Assembly (NCBI GenBank): GCA_025999455.1
Contig: AP024683.1
Location: 3,474,451-3,538,450, forward strand
Origin: Geminicoccaceae bacterium
Lineage (GTDB): Bacteria > Pseudomonadota > Alphaproteobacteria > Geminicoccales > Geminicoccaceae
Reading direction: 5' to 3'
DNA length: 64,000 bases
Shown: positions 1 to 7,316 of the stretch, one piece after another
Numbering within the stretch: position 1 is the stretch's first letter
Layout: each line of letters opens with the position of its first letter
Position numbers and translations under genes: made by a program
The notes under the pieces: generated by a model
Told to the model about the DNA's origin: nothing
The model's database searches: none
The model's input: only the letters and a program-made list of their open reading frames with translations

Positions 1-1
1 C

Positions 2-496
2 GCGGCGCTCGAGCGTGAAGCCCGCGCCTGGAAGCTCCTGCGCGAGTGCTTGGCGGAGGCCGAGCGGGCCGGAGCGGAACGGCTCGTCGAGCCCGTGACC
101 CGCCGCCTCGAGCCCTATCTCCGCCGTCTCCTGCCCGAGGCGGAGCCGTTGATCGACGCCGAGAGGCTCGTTCCGGTGGGCCTGCGCCGCAGCGACGTCG
201 TGGAACCGCTCGAGGAGCTGAGTGTCGGCACGCGTGAGCAGCTCGCCGTGCTCGTCCGGCTCGCGCTCGGCGAGCTCCTCCTCGAGCGCGAGGGCGAAGC
301 GCCCTGCCTCATCCTCGACGACGCGCTCGTCTTCGCCGACGAGGACCGTTTCGCGCGGATGAAGGCGATCCTCGCCAAGGCCGCGGAGCGGCAACAGATC
401 GTCGTTCTCACCTGCCGGCCGCGCGATTGGCTCGGCCTGCCCGGCACCCGTCTCCGCCTCGAAGATTGCCGCGCGAGCGCTCCGGCGCGCGGTTGA
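2..496 (+). CDS. SMC/RecF-like ATPase, C-terminal part (YhaN-like), 5' partial
   Basis: The reading frame is already open at the window edge, so only the last ~164 residues are present. They run from a coiled-coil-like helix (REARAWKLLRECL) into an ABC signature region (ELSVGTREQLAVLVRLALG) and a Walker B segment (CLILDDALVFAD), then the H/D-loop strand (QQIVVLTCRP). This order is typical of the C-terminal ATPase lobe of long SMC-like proteins such as YhaN, which usually pair with an SbcD-type nuclease. The partner would lie upstream, outside the window. The gene ends convergent with the DUF599 gene, 9 bp away. The subfamily cannot be fixed from a C-terminal fragment. Confidence 0.75.
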   Translation, partial: AALEREARAWKLLRECLAEAERAGAERLVEPVTRRLEPYLRRLLPEAEPLIDAERLVPVGLRRSDVVEPLEELSVGTREQLAVLVRLALGELLLEREGEAPCLILDDALVFADEDRFARMKAILAKAAERQQIVVLTCRPRDWLGLPGTRLRLEDCRASAPARG

Positions 497-505
497 AACC
501 GCGGG

Positions 506-1258
506 TCAGCGGGAAGGCGGAAGGCTCGCCGGCGCGGGCGCGCCACCGTCGAGCGGCTCGCCGACCGGGCCCAGCACGGCGAGGCTCGTCGAACGGAACT
601 CGCGCCGCCACGAGACGAGCACGACCCACACCGTCGCGATCATGAAGAGGAGCGGGTGGACGAACCAAGCGAGGCCGGCGAGCCCGAAATAATAAGCTCG
701 CATCGCCTTGTTGAAATGGTCGGCCGCGCGCGTCGCCATGCGCGCCGCCCGCTCGACGAACCGGGCGGCTGCGGGGGTGGCCGCTTCGGCCGGTGGCGGT
801 GCCGCCCCGATCAGGATCGCCACGTAATTGAACTGCCGGAGCGTCCAGGTGAACTTGAAGAACGCGTAGACGAAAACGAGGACGAGCAGAAGGACCTTGG
901 CGTCGAACACCCGGGGTGCGCTCGGCGCAGCGAGCGGCAGGTCGGAGAGGATCGCGAGCGCCTGATCGCGGGCGCCGAGCACCGCCGCGAGCCCGCCGAT
1001 CAGGATGATCGAAGAGCTCGCGAAGAAGGCGATGTTCTGGACCAGCACCTGGACGACCTGCAGATCGGTGATCCGGTTGTCACGGGCGAGCATCTGCCGC
1101 ATCCAGGCGACCCGGTATTCGTGCATGCGCGCCATGAGACTGGGCCGGCCGGGCCCGTCGGCCCAGCGCGCGTAACCGACCCAGGCGAGCAGGAAGACGA
1201 GCGGTGCGGCGGCGTCGAGCAGCGGCACGGCGAGCCGGCTCTCGAGCTCGGCGAGCAT
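506..1258 (-). CDS. DUF599 family membrane protein
   Basis: A 250-residue protein with about four hydrophobic segments, near residues 15-28, 75-95, 120-140 and 195-220. The N-terminal half reads as DUF599: a helix followed by a YARWAD segment, a WMRQML motif and the NRITDLQVVQVLVQNIAFF block, then a helix with ASSSIILIGG. The C-terminal half keeps the FKFTWTLRQFNY stretch typical of the family. The function is unknown. The ATG start is preceded by a purine-rich site (ggagaggggg). It ends convergent with the SMC-like gene and is divergent from the C26 peptidase gene 50 bp away. Confidence 0.85.
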   Translation of the reverse strand: MLAELESRLAVPLLDAAAPLVFLLAWVGYARWADGPGRPSLMARMHEYRVAWMRQMLARDNRITDLQVVQVLVQNIAFFASSSIILIGGLAAVLGARDQALAILSDLPLAAPSAPRVFDAKVLLLVLVFVYAFFKFTWTLRQFNYVAILIGAAPPPAEAATPAAARFVERAARMATRAADHFNKAMRAYYFGLAGLAWFVHPLLFMIATVWVVLVSWRREFRSTSLAVLGPVGEPLDGGAPAPASLPPSR

Positions 1259-1308
1259 CTCCCCCTCTCCTTGCAGCGACCCCGGGCGATCGCTACCTCT
1301 GCGCGGCC

Positions 1309-2049
1309 ATGCGCACGAGTCCCCGTCCCGCGATCGGCGTCACGCTCGACAGCGAGCCCCCGGGTGGCTACGCGAAGCAGCCCTGGTACGCGCTCCGCGA
1401 GAATTATTGCGACGTGCTCGCCGAGGCGGGCGGTCTGCCACTCGCCTTGCCGCACGAACCGGATCTCGTCGAGGACTATCTCGCCCGGCTCGACGGGCTC
1501 GTCATCACGGGCGGCGCGTTCGACATCGACCCGGCGCTCTACGGGGCGACCGAACGCCACGCCACCGTTCGCCTCAAGGAGCGGCGCACCCGCTTCGAAT
1601 GGGCGATCACCGAACGCGCCCTCGCCCTCGACCTACCGATCCTCGGCATCTGCGGCGGCCAGCAGCTCTTGAACGTCGTCCTGGGTGGGCGGCTCATCCA
1701 GCACATCCCGGATTCCGTGCCCGATGCCCTGCCACACGAGCAGCCGAACCCGCGGACCGAGCCGGGCCACGAGGTCCTGGTCGAGCCCGGCACGCTCCTG
1801 CACCGTCTCACCCGGGCCGAGCGGCTGCTCGTCAACAGCGCCCATCACCAGGCCGCCGAGACCGTGGGGCCGGGGGTCGTCGTGAGCGGACGCGCGCCCG
1901 ACGGGGTGATCGAGGCGATCGAAGACCCTCGGCGCCGCTTCTGTCTGGGCGTGCAATGGCATCCCGAATACCGGATCGACGCGGGCGACACGGCGATCCT
2001 CGAAGGCTTCGTGGTCGCCTGCCGCGAGCGGCAGCGGCGGGCCGGATGA
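1309..2049 (+). CDS. Gamma-glutamyl-gamma-aminobutyrate hydrolase family (peptidase C26) protein
   Basis: A class I glutamine amidotransferase-like hydrolase of about 246 residues, the usual size for the PuuD/C26 family. The oxyanion segment LDGLVITGGAFDIDP precedes the nucleophile Cys in GICGGQQLLN, and the catalytic His-Glu follow in QWHPEY. PuuD cleaves gamma-glutamyl-GABA in putrescine breakdown, but family members also hydrolyse other gamma-glutamyl compounds. No other polyamine gene is nearby, so the substrate is open. I chose the ATG at 1309 because homology begins there; the open frame upstream looks non-native. It overlaps the next gene by 4 bp (ATGA), which implies an operon. Confidence 0.88.
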   Translation: MRTSPRPAIGVTLDSEPPGGYAKQPWYALRENYCDVLAEAGGLPLALPHEPDLVEDYLARLDGLVITGGAFDIDPALYGATERHATVRLKERRTRFEWAITERALALDLPILGICGGQQLLNVVLGGRLIQHIPDSVPDALPHEQPNPRTEPGHEVLVEPGTLLHRLTRAERLLVNSAHHQAAETVGPGVVVSGRAPDGVIEAIEDPRRRFCLGVQWHPEYRIDAGDTAILEGFVVACRERQRRAG

Positions 2050-2915
2050 ACACTCCTGCGCAGGGCGGATCGTCGCGACCCGAGCGACCTCGGTCACCGC
2101 GCCGCCCGACCGAAGCCTCCTCGGCGAAGATCGGCGAGCGGCTCGCCAAGCGGATCGCCCGGGCGGGCCTCTGCTCGCGGCGCGAGGCCGAGGCTTGGAT
2201 CCGCGCCGGCCGGGTCGCGGTCGACGGGGTGACGGTCGAGAGCCCGGCTCTGGACGTGACACCCGAGCAGCGGATCACGGTCGACGGCCGGCCGCTGCCC
2301 GAACCCGAGCCGACCCGGCTCTTCCGCTGGCACAAGCCGCGCGGCGTGGTCGTGACCGCCCGCGACCCCGAGGGTCGCCCGACCTATCTCGAGCGGCTGC
2401 CGCCCGGCCTGCCGCGGCTCGTGCCCGTGGGCCGGCTCGACCTCAATTCCGAAGGTCTCCTCCTCTTGACCAACGACGGCGAGCTCAAGCGCCGGCTCGA
2501 ACTGCCGAGCACGGGCTGGACCCGCCGCTACCGGGTGCGGGCGTTCGGCAAGGTCGACGAGAAAGCCCTCGCCGAGCTCGCCCGCGGCACCGTGGTGGAC
2601 GGCGTCGCCTACGGGCCGATCGAGGCGAAGATCGACCAGGTCCGCGGCGCCAATCTCTGGCTCACCGTGAGCTTGAAGGAGGGCAAGAACCGCGAGGTGC
2701 GCCGGGTGCTCGAATCGCTCGGGCTCGTGGTGAACCGGCTCATCCGGGTCGCCTACGGCCCCTTCCAACTCGGCAACCTGCCGCGCGGCGCGATCGAGGA
2801 AGTGCCGCGCAAAGTTTTGCGGGAACAGCTCGGTGCCGCGTTCGCGCCCGCACCCTCGCGCGCTCGGCGGTCGCCCGCACGAGCCGCTTCGGGCTCGGTG
2901 GAGGCCGAGCGGTGA
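2046..2915 (+). CDS. rluB: Pseudouridine synthase, RsuA/RluB family
   Basis: An S4 RNA-binding domain (about residues 30-85, with RIARAGLCSRREAEAWIRAG) is followed by the RsuA/RluB/RluE catalytic domain. The catalytic Asp sits in the VGRLDLNSEGLLLLTNDG motif, and the later KEGKNREVRRV motif is also conserved. RluB modifies U2605 in 23S rRNA; RluB fits better than RsuA because the S4 domain is complete and the C-terminal tail is basic. The ATG overlaps the stop of the upstream hydrolase, and the stop overlaps the GTG of rsmD. An rluB-rsmD pairing is common in alphaproteobacteria. Confidence 0.9.
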   Translation: MNTPAQGGSSRPERPRSPRRPTEASSAKIGERLAKRIARAGLCSRREAEAWIRAGRVAVDGVTVESPALDVTPEQRITVDGRPLPEPEPTRLFRWHKPRGVVVTARDPEGRPTYLERLPPGLPRLVPVGRLDLNSEGLLLLTNDGELKRRLELPSTGWTRRYRVRAFGKVDEKALAELARGTVVDGVAYGPIEAKIDQVRGANLWLTVSLKEGKNREVRRVLESLGLVVNRLIRVAYGPFQLGNLPRGAIEEVPRKVLREQLGAAFAPAPSRARRSPARAASGSVEAER

Positions 2916-3526
2916 GGATCATCGCGGGCCGCCACCGCGGCAGGCGGATCCAAGCACCGCCCGGGCTCGGCACGCGACCGACCTCGGACCGGGCCCGCGA
3001 AGCCCTCATGGGCATCCTGGAGCACGGCGAGCCGCCGCTCGCCGGGGCCCGCTTCCTCGACCTCTTCGCGGGCACGGGCGCGGTCGGCCTCGAGGCCGCC
3101 TCGCGCGGGGCGAGCGACGTGCTCCTGGTCGAGAACGATCCGGCCGCGATCGCCGTCATCCGCAAGAACATCGAGCATCTGGGTGAAAAGGGGCGGGTCC
3201 GCCTCCTGGTCGCCGATGCGAGCCGTCTCGGCGCCGCCACGGCGCCGTTCGACCTCGTCTTCCTCGACCCGCCCTGGCGGTCCGGCCTCGCCGGTCCCGC
3301 CCTCGAGGCGCTCCGCGACGGTGGCTGGCTCGTCCCGGGCGGGCGGGTCGTCGTCGAGCTCGCCGCCGCCGAGCCCTTCGAGCCCCCGGCGGGCTTCGAG
3401 CTCGAGCAGGAGCGACGCTACGGCCGCACCCGCTTCGTCTTCCTGCGCCCGAGCGCGGCGCCGCCGCCACGGCCGAGGCGGCGTCGCATCCGGCGCGCAC
3501 CGGCCGGAGAGGCGGCGATCGACTGA
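2912..3526 (+). CDS. rsmD: 16S rRNA (guanine966-N2)-methyltransferase RsmD
   Basis: A 204-residue SAM-dependent methyltransferase. It opens with the RsmD signature RIIAGRHRGRRI, followed by RPTSDRAREALM, the SAM motif I (FLDLFAGTGAVGLEAASRG) and the catalytic motif IV DPPW in LVFLDPPW, the equivalent of DPPY. RsmD methylates G966 of 16S rRNA in assembled 30S particles. The GTG start overlaps the rluB stop (GTGA), so translation is probably coupled. The last ~25 residues form an Arg-rich tail beyond the usual fold. Confidence 0.93.
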   Translation: MRIIAGRHRGRRIQAPPGLGTRPTSDRAREALMGILEHGEPPLAGARFLDLFAGTGAVGLEAASRGASDVLLVENDPAAIAVIRKNIEHLGEKGRVRLLVADASRLGAATAPFDLVFLDPPWRSGLAGPALEALRDGGWLVPGGRVVVELAAAEPFEPPAGFELEQERRYGRTRFVFLRPSAAPPPRPRRRRIRRAPAGEAAID

Positions 3527-3587
3527 CCCCTTGTCGGCCGGGCCGCGCGGACGCATCTGCGGCGGCGGTGCGAAGGAGGTGGCGGTC

Positions 3588-4292
3588 GTGTTGACCCGCG
3601 AGCGCATCCGCGCCGGCTGGGTGCAGGAACTCGTGCGCGCGCACGGCGTGCCGGGCGTCCTCGACGAGGAGGAACTCGCCGCCTCGCGCGCTGCTTGCCT
3701 CGCGAAGCGACCGCCCGGTGCGCCGGTCTGGGTGTTCGGCTACGGCTCGCTGATCTGGAACCCCTGTTTCCACTACGTGGAGCGGCGGGTCGTCACCGTG
3801 GTCGGTTGGCACCGCCGCTTCTGCCTCTGGACGAGCATCGGCCGCGGCACGCCCGATCGACCGGGCCTGATGCTCGGCCTCGAGCCGGGCGGCTCGTGCC
3901 GCGGGGTCGCGTTCCGCATCGCCGAAGACGAGGTCGAAACCGAGCTCGACATCATCTGGCGGCGCGAGATGGTGACCGCGGCTTATCGCCCCACCTGGGT
4001 CACGGCGAAAGGCGAGGGCGAGACCTTGCGGGCGATCGCCTTCACGATCAACCGCACCCATCCGCGCTACGCCGGCCGGCTGCCCGAGGCGCGAATCGTC
4101 GAGGCACTCGCCACGGCCCGTGGCCCGGTGGGTCCCTGCTGCGACTATCTGTTCAACACCGTGGCGCATCTCGAGGAGCTCGGCGTGCCGGACCGGCGGC
4201 TCGCGGCGCTGTGCCACGCCGTTCGCGAACGCCAAGCGCGGGCCGCCTTCGCCGATCGACCGGCACCCGCGCGAACGGCCCGCGAGGGTTGA
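3588..4292 (+). CDS. Gamma-glutamylcyclotransferase, ChaC family
   Basis: About 234 residues with the ChaC substrate-binding loop VFGYGSLIWNP near residue 47 and the acidic ETELDIIWRREM segment that carries the catalytic Glu. The ChaC family converts gamma-glutamyl peptides, chiefly glutathione, to 5-oxoproline and the remaining dipeptide in the cytosol. The GTG at 3588 is chosen because a strong Shine-Dalgarno (aaggaggt, 3573-3580) lies 7 nt upstream; a TTG follows immediately. The gene is separated from rsmD by 61 bp and may have its own promoter. Confidence 0.9.
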   Translation: MLTRERIRAGWVQELVRAHGVPGVLDEEELAASRAACLAKRPPGAPVWVFGYGSLIWNPCFHYVERRVVTVVGWHRRFCLWTSIGRGTPDRPGLMLGLEPGGSCRGVAFRIAEDEVETELDIIWRREMVTAAYRPTWVTAKGEGETLRAIAFTINRTHPRYAGRLPEARIVEALATARGPVGPCCDYLFNTVAHLEELGVPDRRLAALCHAVRERQARAAFADRPAPARTAREG

Positions 4293-4299
4293 CGACCGG

Positions 4300-4330
4300 T
4301 TAACGCGGCATCGTACGACGATGCCGTTAA
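4300..4330. promoter_or_regulatory. Inverted repeat upstream of the RTX gene
   Basis: Two arms, ttaac(gc)ggcatcgt and acgatgccgttaa, flank a 3-nt centre (acg), 105 bp before the RTX start. There is no T-run, so it is not an ordinary intrinsic terminator. It could be an operator or a stem in the leader. A further ttaacc lies at 4338-4343. Confidence 0.4.
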
Positions 4331-4434
4331 GTCCCTCTTAACCAAGCGATCTCTCCCCCCGGCGGGAATACCGGGAGCGACGACGCACACCGCCGCGGGT
4401 CGCCCTCCGCGCGGTCCAGCCGGGATGAGAGACC

Positions 4435-6360
4435 GTGAGCACCATCACCCTCGCGCGCAGTTTCGACCGCCTGCTCGACCCCTTCGAGCCGTCTTCCGCG
4501 CACTCTTGGAGCCGAGAGTTCGGGACGACCAACTTCAGCTGGAGGGTGCGTCCTTACGACGCCGACGACGTGCCTCTGGTGAAGCTCTCGCTGAGGGGCA
4601 CGCCGGGCAACAAGACGCTCGACGTCGGCATGGGCGACCGTGGGTTCGGCAAGGTGGGGGCGCTCGCCCTCTCCGCCGACGATGCCCTCATGGCCGAGGT
4701 CTCGAAGATCAACATCAAGAACTTCGCCGACGTGCGGATCGACCTCGGCGACGGCATCTTCGCGGGCCCCGCGACCGAGGAGGTCACGGTCCGCATCACG
4801 AACTTCGTCCGCGGCGCGCTCGACGCCACCGACATGGACGGGCCGCTGCGGCTGCATCTCGACCTGCTCAACAATTCGCTGACCAAGCCGAACCTCTTCA
4901 CCGCGAACCTGAGCGAGCACGACGACTGGATCGAGGTCGGCTCGGGCTGGCTCGGCAAGGGCAAGAAAGCGATCCCCGCCTACAACGGCCGCGACACCGA
5001 GATCCGCATCGATCTCGGGAACGGCGACGACACCTATCTCTCGAACGTCGCCTTCGCCTCCAAGGACACGATCGTCGGCGGCTTCGGACGGGACAAGATC
5101 TACGGGGGATCGGGCGACGATCTGATCTTCGGCGACCAGGACGAGCGCGGCTTCACGTCCACGCTCGACGTCAAGCTCGAGGTCCGGTTCGTCTCCGAAA
5201 GCGCCGATTTCCGCAACGTCGTCGGGTGGTACGATCGGACGACCGGCGAGGCGCACATCCTCCTCGCCAACACCGACCTCGACAGCGATCCGAACGTCGT
5301 CCGCTTCCTGGCCGAGCTGCAGCTCACGCCGGAGCAGTACCGTAATCTCGAGTTCTTCTTGATCCCGAACGGCTATGCCGAGAACCCGTGGCTCGCCGAG
5401 GGTGACCCGACCCAGCTCGAGCTGCGAGTGGTCCGCGAGGGCGGTCATTGGGTCTTGAAGGAGCTCGAGACCGGCACGGTCCTGCGCGGCTTCGACGGCG
5501 TCGACGCGCTCTTCACGCAAACGAGCAAGAACCCGGACGGCTGGCACGCCGGCCATCTCGTCGACCTCGACGGCGGCAGCCGCGATTTCGCGCTGCGCTT
5601 CGAAGACCTGCCGTCCCGCTCGGGTGATTTCGACGATGCCGTCTTCGGCGTGCGTGCCCGGGTCGAGAGCGGGCTACCGGGCAACGATTACGTGAACGGC
5701 GGCGCCGGCGACGATCACCTCTGGGGCGGCAAGGACAACGGTCGCTACGCTCTCAAATACCTCATCGACGGTGACTTCGACCTGTTCGGCGAAACCTACG
5801 CCGCATCCGATGCCTTCGCCGAGGCTTACGTCAACGAGTTCGGCAACATCGTCGTGACGATCGGCGGCTCGCTGCAGGCACTCGCCTTGCTGGAGCTCGA
5901 CGACGGCGAACGCGTCTTGATGCTCATCCAGCTCACGGGCGAGCTCTACGGCGAAGCCAACGTCACGATCACCAACGACTTCCTGGTCGACACGTTCGCG
6001 ACCTTCGGCGGTGACGTGAACGTCGAGGTCATCCCTGTCGAGGATTTCACCGGTCCACTCGTCCTCTTCAACGAGGTCGAGATCCTCTCGGGTGACCATC
6101 TCCTGGGGGAGGCGGGTCGGGACACCTTCTGGTTCGACGACGGCGACGGGGTCGACATCATCGGCGACTTCAAACGCGGCGTCGACCAACTCAAGCTCGA
6201 GCGGGGCGAGCCGATCCGCCAGACCGTGGTGACCGATGCCACCTACGGCCGCGGCCTCCTGATCGAGCACGGCGGCGACGGGGACGCGGTCTTCCTCAAA
6301 GGTGTCGAGGACGTGCTCAACCTCGTCCACTCGGGCGGCGGCTACGACACCTACACCTGA
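4435..6360 (+). CDS. RTX-like Ca2+-binding secreted protein with a DUF4114 domain
   Basis: 641 residues, acidic, Gly/Asp-rich, almost free of Cys, with no N-terminal signal peptide; all of this fits type I secretion. Two short clusters of RTX nonapeptides are visible: GGFGRDKIYGGSGDDLIFGD near residue 215 and GNDYVNGGAGDDHLWGG near 420. Between them, residues ~260-405 read as a DUF4114 domain (NVVGWYD, FFLIPNGY, HLVDLDGG, LRFEDLPSRSGDFDDAVFGV). The C-terminus has a final DTFWFDDGDGVDIIGDF block common near type I secretion signals. No ABC transporter, membrane-fusion protein or TolC is in the window. It sits directly upstream of the small Sec/double-glycine genes and is probably part of the same surface programme; that link is inferred from position only. 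Confidence 0.85.
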   Translation: MSTITLARSFDRLLDPFEPSSAHSWSREFGTTNFSWRVRPYDADDVPLVKLSLRGTPGNKTLDVGMGDRGFGKVGALALSADDALMAEVSKINIKNFADVRIDLGDGIFAGPATEEVTVRITNFVRGALDATDMDGPLRLHLDLLNNSLTKPNLFTANLSEHDDWIEVGSGWLGKGKKAIPAYNGRDTEIRIDLGNGDDTYLSNVAFASKDTIVGGFGRDKIYGGSGDDLIFGDQDERGFTSTLDVKLEVRFVSESADFRNVVGWYDRTTGEAHILLANTDLDSDPNVVRFLAELQLTPEQYRNLEFFLIPNGYAENPWLAEGDPTQLELRVVREGGHWVLKELETGTVLRGFDGVDALFTQTSKNPDGWHAGHLVDLDGGSRDFALRFEDLPSRSGDFDDAVFGVRARVESGLPGNDYVNGGAGDDHLWGGKDNGRYALKYLIDGDFDLFGETYAASDAFAEAYVNEFGNIVVTIGGSLQALALLELDDGERVLMLIQLTGELYGEANVTITNDFLVDTFATFGGDVNVEVIPVEDFTGPLVLFNEVEILSGDHLLGEAGRDTFWFDDGDGVDIIGDFKRGVDQLKLERGEPIRQTVVTDATYGRGLLIEHGGDGDAVFLKGVEDVLNLVHSGGGYDTYT

Positions 6361-6430
6361 TCCCGTCGGCGCCGGGGGCGGTCGTCGCGGCCGCCCCCGC
6401 TTCCCCGCGACACGAGGAGGAGACCTCGAG

Positions 6431-6694
6431 ATGCGCTTCAGGACCCTTCTGTTGACGACGACGTTCCTGACGTTCGCGAGCTTCGTCCGGGCGGAGCCCG
6501 TGATGCTCGACGGCACGGCTCTGGACGGCGTCGTGGCCGGGCGCCTGCGAGCCACCTTCTTCACGGTCGGCGCCATGGCGACGGCCACGGCGAACGGGGT
6601 CGAATCCCGCTCGGACGCGACCGCCACCATGTCGGCCGATCGCCGGTCGATGTCGGCGCGGACCGTGAGCCGCGCCGCAGCCCGCTGGCGTTGA
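6431..6694 (+). CDS. Small secreted protein with Sec signal plus AG-type leader (paralogue 1)
   Basis: 87 residues. A Sec signal peptide ends at about SFVRA (residue 21) and is followed by EPVMLDGTALDGVVAG, which ends in the L-D-x-V-x-A-G site shared by four other small proteins in this cluster. The remainder is Ala/Thr/Ser-rich, with an Arg-rich end. It is preceded by a gaggagg ribosome site, and the ATG at 6431 places the signal peptide at the N-terminus. It is 70 bp after the RTX gene. I infer that it is exported by Sec and then trimmed by the cluster's C39 peptidase. It is the shortest and least repetitive paralogue and may be damaged at its 3' end. Confidence 0.7.
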   Translation: MRFRTLLLTTTFLTFASFVRAEPVMLDGTALDGVVAGRLRATFFTVGAMATATANGVESRSDATATMSADRRSMSARTVSRAAARWR

Positions 6695-6714
6695 GCGGGA
6701 CGGCTACGTCGAAG

Positions 6715-6800
6715 GGAGGATGCACCTCCGCGCCCTTGCACCACCCGGCCCGCCCGCGCACTCTGTGCCGTCGATGGGGACGGAGGTCTCGGCACCTCCG
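6715..6800 (+). promoter_or_regulatory. Two short inverted repeats in the leader of paralogue 2
   Basis: ggagg-atgca-cctcc lies at 6715-6729 and cggaggt-ctcggc-acctccg at 6781-6800, just before the ribosome site (gggagg, 6801-6806) of the gene at 6812. The second stem abuts the ribosome site and could affect initiation. This is a sequence observation; no regulation is demonstrated. Confidence 0.3.
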
Positions 6801-6811
6801 GGGAGGGATCG

Positions 6812-7249
6812 ATGCGGGGAGCGGGCCTCGGAATCCTGATCGCGGCGGGTTTGCTCGTAGTGGCGGCGAGCGATGCGCGCGCGGCCGACGACGTCTTGGG
6901 GCCGGCCCAACTCGACGAGATCGTGGCGGGTGGGGCCGCGCGAACGAAGCTCGGCCGACTGGAGCGGCTGCGGCTCAAACTCGAGATGCTGGAAAAGCGC
7001 GGCGCGAGCGAGAAGGCCCGCCAGCGTCTCGCCGCGGCCATCGCGCGGCTCGAGGCGAAGGCCACCGGAACCGGCGGGAAGGTCGAGGTCGAGGCGGAAG
7101 CGAGCGCCTCGGGTGATCGGACCTCGACCGCCACGACGAAACGTACGGGCAGTTCGAGCGGGTCGGCGAGCGCGTCGGCCTCGGCGAGCTCGAGCGGCGG
7201 CCGAAGCGCGAGCGCGTCGAGCTCGGCATCGGTCACGGTTCGCAACTGA
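6812..7249 (+). CDS. Small secreted Ser/Ala-rich protein with Sec signal plus GG leader (paralogue 2)
   Basis: 145 residues. The signal peptide ends near SDARA and is followed by ADDVLGPAQLDEIVAGG, the family leader with a true double glycine. After it comes a basic, helix-forming stretch (residues ~45-90, with heptad-like Leu/Glu/Arg spacing) and a C-terminal Ser/Ala/Gly low-complexity tail with repeated SAS units, ending SVTVRN. Alternating small and polar residues are typical of fibre or amyloid-like material. The ribosome site gggagg precedes the ATG by 5 nt. A clear hairpin terminator follows. It is probably a substrate of the C39 peptidase and pore encoded 5 kb away. Confidence 0.75.
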   Translation: MRGAGLGILIAAGLLVVAASDARAADDVLGPAQLDEIVAGGAARTKLGRLERLRLKLEMLEKRGASEKARQRLAAAIARLEAKATGTGGKVEVEAEASASGDRTSTATTKRTGSSSGSASASASASSSGGRSASASSSASVTVRN

Positions 7250-7270
7250 CCCGGTCCCGGTCGAGGTCGA

Positions 7271-7304
7271 AAGCCGCGTCGGTGACGGCCGACGCGGCTT
7301 TTCG
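7271..7304. terminator. Intrinsic terminator after paralogue 2
   Basis: A perfect stem (aagccgcgtcgg / ccgacgcggctt) with a short loop is followed by tttcg. It lies 21 bp past the stop of the plus-strand gene and 13 bp from the 3' end of the convergent GT41 gene, so it may serve both. Confidence 0.8.
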
Positions 7305-7316
7305 TTCGGTTGCGCT

